From: a gamma proteobacterium HTCC2207
GTDB lineage: Bacteria; Pseudomonadota; Gammaproteobacteria; Pseudomonadales; Porticoccaceae
NCBI GenBank assembly: GCA_905181925.1
Contig: CAJIZU010000080.1
Span: forward strand, 1-34,083
Length of the DNA stretch: 34,083 bases
Direction: 5' to 3'
The position numbers were made by a program, and so were the translations under genes. The notes beneath the pieces were generated by a model. That model was not told where the DNA came from, made no database searches, and saw only the letters and a program-made list of their open reading frames with translations. Below are positions 29,394-34,083 of this stretch, in pieces (position 1 is the stretch's first letter; each line of letters begins with the position of its first letter).

Positions 29394-30317
29394 ATGCCAA
29401 CAATTCTAATGACTGGCGGTAGTGGCTTTATTGGTAGGCATTTCTGCCGTGAGGCCGATAAGTTGGGCTGGTCCATGATCGTGCTGAGTCGGAATGTTAA
29501 TTCCGCGAAGGACCTGTTACCCAATTCAACGGAGTTAATCTCTTCTCTTGATGAAATATCCAGTGATCGAAAAATTGATACGGTCATTAATTTAGCGGGG
29601 GAACCGCTAGCCGAAAAGCGTTGGACTGAGTCACGTAAAAAACACTTTTATTCAAGTCGCAGTGGTCTTACTGACGGGCTCTATAAGTTTTTTAGTCACC
29701 GAAAATCAGCACCGGATTCTTTAATTAGTGGCTCTGCTATTGGTTATTATGGGCCAGGCAGCGAGCCTATGGATGAATCAAGCAGCGGTAAATCCGGATT
29801 TTCTCACAGTCTTTGCGCTAACTGGGAGTCCAGCGCATTGCAATTTGAAAAGCTAGGCACACGGGTTTGTTTAGTGCGCACGGGTATCGTGTTGGGTGAA
29901 AATGGCGCACTTGCTAAAATGCTACCTCCTTTTAAGTGGGGTCTCGGAGGGCCTATTGGCGATGGTCTGCAGTTTATGTCTTGGATACACATTCACGATA
30001 TGGTCGAGTTATTAAAGTACTGTGTTTCAAATACTGACCTAAAGGGAGCGGTTAATGCCACGGCGCCGAGTCCTGTGACCAATCGAGAATTTACACAAAT
30101 ACTAGCAACGGTTATACGCAGGCCTGCGTTTTTGCCAATGCCAGCTTTTATGGTCAAGTTACTGTTTGGTGAAATGGGCCTCGAATTATTGCTGCAAGGT
30201 CAGCAGGTAATACCCAAAAAAGTCATTGATCAAGGTTTTGAATTCAAGTTTCCACAACTTCAGCCAGCACTGAGCGATTTAATCCATAAATCCTCCGAGA
30301 ATCCTAAAAAGAGCTAG
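29394..30317 (+). CDS. TIGR01777 family epimerase (SDR39U1/YfcH-like)
   Basis: ILMTGGSGFIGRHFC, NLAGEPLAEKRWTESRK, SGSAIGYYGPGS, VNATAPSPVTNREFTQ. Confidence 0.92.
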   Translation: MPTILMTGGSGFIGRHFCREADKLGWSMIVLSRNVNSAKDLLPNSTELISSLDEISSDRKIDTVINLAGEPLAEKRWTESRKKHFYSSRSGLTDGLYKFFSHRKSAPDSLISGSAIGYYGPGSEPMDESSSGKSGFSHSLCANWESSALQFEKLGTRVCLVRTGIVLGENGALAKMLPPFKWGLGGPIGDGLQFMSWIHIHDMVELLKYCVSNTDLKGAVNATAPSPVTNREFTQILATVIRRPAFLPMPAFMVKLLFGEMGLELLLQGQQVIPKKVIDQGFEFKFPQLQPALSDLIHKSSENPKKS

Positions 30318-30385
30318 AGACAGATACGAGAAAATGTATACTTACCGCGTGTTGAAAAAGAACCATTAACGAGATAGAGAACCCT

Positions 30386-31213
30386 ATGGGCCATTTGTTT
30401 GAAGGAAAAACCATCATTATTACAGGGGCATCTGCGGGCGTCGGAGCCGCTTGTGCACGCGCATTTGCAAGACATAAAGCAAACTTAGTGCTCTGTGCTC
30501 GCGGTCAAGCTGGCTTGGACAAAATTTCCGAAGAGTTATCATCGCAATGTTCAGTACTCACGGTCGCTATGGACGTCTCAGATACCGACCAATGTCTGGC
30601 GCTTTTAACTAAGGCAGAAGACGAATTCGGCAGAGTTGACGTACTTATCAACAATGCAGGTATGCATCATCGTGGCGATCTTGAAAAAGTGAAGCCAATT
30701 GATGTGGGGTCAATGGTAGATATTAATCTGCGTGCGCCATTAATTCTGTCTTGTGCGGCTATACCCTTTATCAAAAAATCGGATGGCGGTGCAATCGTCA
30801 TGGTGGGTTCACTTGCCGGCATGGCTCCATTGCAAGGTGCGGCAACGTACTCTGCCACTAAAGCGGGTCTGCGAGCCTTTGCATATGCGCTTGCTGATGA
30901 GCTTAAAGACTCCGAGATTAACGTCGGTGTAGTCTCTCCAGGGCCTATTGATACTGGTTTTATTATGAGTGAAATTGATGTTGTTGAAGATATTGTGTTC
31001 TCGCAACCGATGAGTAGTGCAGATGGCGTTGCAGATGCAGTGCTGAGTATCGCTAGAGGCGATAAAGTTGAAATAGCAATGCCTGCGGCCAGTGGCCGGC
31101 TGGTTATGTTAAGTTACCTTTTCCCTGCGTTGCGGCGCTTCATGCGTCCAAGTCTTTATGCCAAGGGCCGTAAAAACAAAGATAAATATCGTAATCGCAG
31201 TGTGGTTGATTAG
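30386..31213 (+). CDS. Short-chain dehydrogenase/reductase
   Basis: GASAGVGAACARAFA, NNAGMHHRG, YSATKAG catalytic motif. Confidence 0.92.
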   Translation: MGHLFEGKTIIITGASAGVGAACARAFARHKANLVLCARGQAGLDKISEELSSQCSVLTVAMDVSDTDQCLALLTKAEDEFGRVDVLINNAGMHHRGDLEKVKPIDVGSMVDINLRAPLILSCAAIPFIKKSDGGAIVMVGSLAGMAPLQGAATYSATKAGLRAFAYALADELKDSEINVGVVSPGPIDTGFIMSEIDVVEDIVFSQPMSSADGVADAVLSIARGDKVEIAMPAASGRLVMLSYLFPALRRFMRPSLYAKGRKNKDKYRNRSVVD

Positions 31214-31228
31214 GGAGCCAAAAAGAGT

Positions 31229-31996
31229 ATGCAACTAAATTTCAGTGAGCAGGGGGATGGGCATGCGGTGATACTTATGCATGGTATGTTTGGCTCTCTT
31301 TCAAATTTGGGTAACTTGGCAAGACATTTGGCTACCCATTGCAGAGTTATTAGTGTTGACCTGCGCAACCATGGGGACTCACCGCATGAGTCAATAATGG
31401 ATATTCCGTCAATGGCCAATGATGTTGTTGAACTAATGGATGACTTGGCATTGTCAGAGGCAAGCCTAGTCGGTCATTCATTAGGCGGTAAAGTCGCTAT
31501 GCAAGTCGCGCTTAATTATCCTGAACGCGTTACAAAGTTAGTGGTGGCTGATATATCCCCGATTGCTTATAGTCCTCGTCAAGATGCTGCCTTAGATGCG
31601 CTAACACAGCTTTCATTAGCCAATGTTCTAAATCGAGCTGAAGCTGATGCCTTGGTTGCTATGCATGTACCTCACGCCCAAACACGTGCTTTCTTGCTGA
31701 AAAACTTGGTTCGTAATACCCAGGGAAGCTATCAGTTGAAACTCAATATGAGTGCAGTTGAAGCGAATTATGGTACCACTCTAGTGGCCGCTCCAGACGG
31801 TTTGCCATATCAGGGCCCTAGTTTGTTTTTAAAGGGTGAAAACTCTGCGTATATTCAAACCAAGCATCAGCCGATTATTAGTCAGCTTTTTCCGAACAGT
31901 GAAATTCGGATTATAGGGGGAGTGGGGCATTGGCTACATGCTGAAAAGCCTGATGAATTTAATACTAATGTTAGCGAATTTATTAATAGCCTCTGA
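31229..31996 (+). CDS. Alpha/beta-fold hydrolase (YbfF-like esterase)
   Basis: LMHGMFGSLSNLGNLARHL, DLRNHGDSPH, VGHSLGGKVAMQVAL, GVGHWLHAEKPDEF. Confidence 0.9.
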   Translation: MQLNFSEQGDGHAVILMHGMFGSLSNLGNLARHLATHCRVISVDLRNHGDSPHESIMDIPSMANDVVELMDDLALSEASLVGHSLGGKVAMQVALNYPERVTKLVVADISPIAYSPRQDAALDALTQLSLANVLNRAEADALVAMHVPHAQTRAFLLKNLVRNTQGSYQLKLNMSAVEANYGTTLVAAPDGLPYQGPSLFLKGENSAYIQTKHQPIISQLFPNSEIRIIGGVGHWLHAEKPDEFNTNVSEFINSL

Positions 31997-32057
31997 ACAA
32001 ATTACTTTAATCGTAGTAGAATCTTTCTATTGAAAATCCATTATCAGGACACCACGT

Positions 32058-33251
32058 ATGTTTGAAAATTTAAAGCCCGTTGCCATTGATCCTATCCTTG
32101 GTCTTATGGCCGCCTTTAAGGCCGATACTCGCACGCAAAAAATTGACCTTGGCGTGGGCGTTTATCAAGACGATCACGGAAGAACACCCGTTATGGCGGC
32201 AGTTAAAGAAGCAGAGTCACGCCTTATGGAGTTAGAGACTACTAAATCCTACCAAGGCATGGCTGGGGATCCGGAATATAATCAACGCATGATGGGACTT
32301 TTATTTGGTGAAGATCACAGCATACTAGCTTCGGGCAGAGTGAAGAGTATTCAAGCGCCAGGTGGTTCTGGTGCTTTGCGAGTGGGTGCTGAGGTGATAC
32401 GCAAGGCGCGGCCGGAATCTAAATTATGGATAGGTGTTCCGACTTGGCCCAATCATATTCCTCTGTTAGGCAGTGCCGGATTTGAGATAAACCAGTATCC
32501 TTACTATGACATGGCTAGCTGTCAGATAAATGTCCAGGCCATGATGGAGACACTTCGCTCTGTACCCGCGGGAGATATGGTTTTATTACACGGCTGTTGT
32601 CACAACCCTACGGGCGCAGATCTAACACATGAGCAATGGGATGAAGTTGCTGATATTGCACTTGAGAGAGGATTTATTCCCTTTATTGATACGGCATATC
32701 AGGGGTTGGGTGATGGTCTCAATGAAGACGCTTATGGAATGCGTATGATGGCTGAGCGATTACCTGAGCTAGTCATTGCTTCTTCTTGTTCAAAAAACTT
32801 TGGTCTGTATCGAGAACGAACAGGTTCTATCACGTTTATTGCTGAAAGTGCAGAGCGCGCAGATGTTGTTGTCAGTCAAGCAATGTCTACTGCACGCTCT
32901 ATTTACTCGATGCCACCCGCGCACGGAGCTCTGTTGGTTTCAATGGTGTTGGGCGACCAAGATCTTCGCAGTCAGTGGCAGATCGAGCTTGAGGAAGTTC
33001 GGCTCAGAGTTAAGGCGATGCGAGGCTTGCTTTGCGATAGTCTTCAAGATAACGATGCCGGAATGGATTTCAGTCACATTAATAGGCAAAAAGGTATGTT
33101 CTCTTTTTTGGGAATTACTACACCGCAATTAGAGCGTTTGCGGACTGAATTTGGCGTTTATATTGTGTCTTCCACGCGGATTAATTTAGCCGGTGTTAAT
33201 TCTAACAATATAGGGTACTTGAAGCAGTCATTGTTAACAGTATTGAAATAA
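32058..33251 (+). CDS. Aromatic amino acid/aspartate aminotransferase (class I)
   Basis: DPILGLMAAFKADTRTQKIDLGVGVYQDDHGRTPVM, LLHGCCHNPTGADL, SCSKNFGLYRERTGS. Confidence 0.93.
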   Translation: MFENLKPVAIDPILGLMAAFKADTRTQKIDLGVGVYQDDHGRTPVMAAVKEAESRLMELETTKSYQGMAGDPEYNQRMMGLLFGEDHSILASGRVKSIQAPGGSGALRVGAEVIRKARPESKLWIGVPTWPNHIPLLGSAGFEINQYPYYDMASCQINVQAMMETLRSVPAGDMVLLHGCCHNPTGADLTHEQWDEVADIALERGFIPFIDTAYQGLGDGLNEDAYGMRMMAERLPELVIASSCSKNFGLYRERTGSITFIAESAERADVVVSQAMSTARSIYSMPPAHGALLVSMVLGDQDLRSQWQIELEEVRLRVKAMRGLLCDSLQDNDAGMDFSHINRQKGMFSFLGITTPQLERLRTEFGVYIVSSTRINLAGVNSNNIGYLKQSLLTVLK

Positions 33252-33276
33252 TCCAGAGTGTTGAATCGGGTATCTT

Positions 33277-33801
33277 TTAACAGCTGAGATGTTCAGTTGA
33301 AATAGTGACTAGTTCGGCGAGTAACTGTTCAATGGATTTGTTGCCGCAATCTACATTAATGTCGGCATAGCGTACATAGAGAACGCGGCGCTCATCAAAC
33401 AGGCTAGAGAGACTCTGATTCGGCCGTCTAGCGATGCCCCGAGTGGTAAAGTTGGTCATTCTGAGTTCTAGCTGTTGCTTGGGTAAATCCAAAAAGATCA
33501 CTGTGGCTTGGGACTTTAAATGGTCCATTCCTGCCTCTGAATAGACCGCGCTTCCACCGGTGGCCGTGACTTTTCCATGCGCGATCTCGGTGAGGAGCAC
33601 CTTTTCCTCCACAGCTCTTAGCGCTTTGTAGCCATTCGTATTGACAAAGGTTTGTAAATCGCCTCCAACAAAAAGCTCGATACTGTGATCAGTATCTACG
33701 AATCCCATATCTAAGGCCTCGGCCAAAAGCACTCCTAGTGTGCTTTTACCCGCACAAGGCATACCTATGAGAACGATACCTTTAGACATTGTTTCCCTCA
33801 T
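33277..33801 (-). CDS. Shikimate kinase-like P-loop kinase
   Basis: Walker A GMPCAGKST, DTDHSIE, ATGGSAVY, RRPN lid, ERRVLYVRYADINVD. Confidence 0.75.
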   Translation of the reverse strand: MRETMSKGIVLIGMPCAGKSTLGVLLAEALDMGFVDTDHSIELFVGGDLQTFVNTNGYKALRAVEEKVLLTEIAHGKVTATGGSAVYSEAGMDHLKSQATVIFLDLPKQQLELRMTNFTTRGIARRPNQSLSSLFDERRVLYVRYADINVDCGNKSIEQLLAELVTISTEHLSC

Positions 33802-33991
33802 ATGATGATCCCTGTAACCTGAATAGCTTGCAAAACTGCATTATGCATCAAATCATGCTTTTCAATAATAAAAATTATTGAAAATTGGTGTGAAATGGTT
33901 ACACGATATTGATGCGTGGTTTTGTAAGAAAGTAATAGCATTGTTGGTTGAGGCTGTATAATGGTTGAAAACATTACAAGAGCTATGGTGT

Positions 33992-34083
33992 ATGGCCCAT
34001 TTTCAGCGAGTCGGTTTACTTGGGAACCTTGATTTACCTGAAGTTAAGGAGTCTCTTCATAGGCTGGAGACCTTTCTTGTCAG
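33992..34083 (+). CDS. nadK: Probable NAD kinase, N-terminal fragment (runs off window)
   Basis: ATG at 33992 reads MAHFQRVGLLGNLDLPEVKESLHRLETFLV without stop; resembles pseudomonad NadK MEQFRNIGIIGRLGSSQVLDTIRRLKKFL. Confidence 0.6.
   Translation, partial: MAHFQRVGLLGNLDLPEVKESLHRLETFLV

Noticed and set aside
1-34083. Search for CRISPR, toxin-antitoxin, phage defence, transposase, integrase, tRNA or rRNA
   Set aside because: No repeat-spacer pattern, recognisable mobile or defence proteins or RNA gene signatures seen by eye; not an exhaustive computational scan.

Overview
This 34 kb window is gene-dense, mostly housekeeping chromosome of a gammaproteobacterium; protein style suggests a marine Cellvibrionales/SAR92-like lineage (inference). 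I saw no mobile element, rRNA/tRNA, CRISPR array or phage module. In order: pssA 3' end; a short Leu-rich leader ORF upstream of leuA; leuA; a HolD/psi-like gene and rimI; NfeD plus an SPFH/stomatin protein; DUF2750 and DUF3581 genes; uvrA (-), a YajR-like MFS transporter and ssb; a Prx5-like peroxiredoxin; a small SET-domain protein (-); fabA-fabB (-); a polyprenyl diphosphate synthase; split transhydrogenase pntAA-pntAB-pntB; clpB with a sigma32-like promoter; a LuxR-type regulator (-); a caa3-type cytochrome oxidase operon with two subunit III genes; two uncharacterised proteins and purC (-); a TIGR01777 epimerase, an SDR and an alpha/beta hydrolase; an aromatic aminotransferase; a shikimate-kinase-like protein (-); and the 5' end of a probable NAD kinase. 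I found no convincing new multigene system. The best leads are the leuA leader with mutually exclusive hairpins, a likely cryptic DNA polymerase III psi subunit, a MaoC-like hot-dog motif in the DUF3581 protein, the stand-alone SET protein, and a poly-C tract between the LuxR gene and the cox operon. Domain calls come from recalled motifs; no searches were run.
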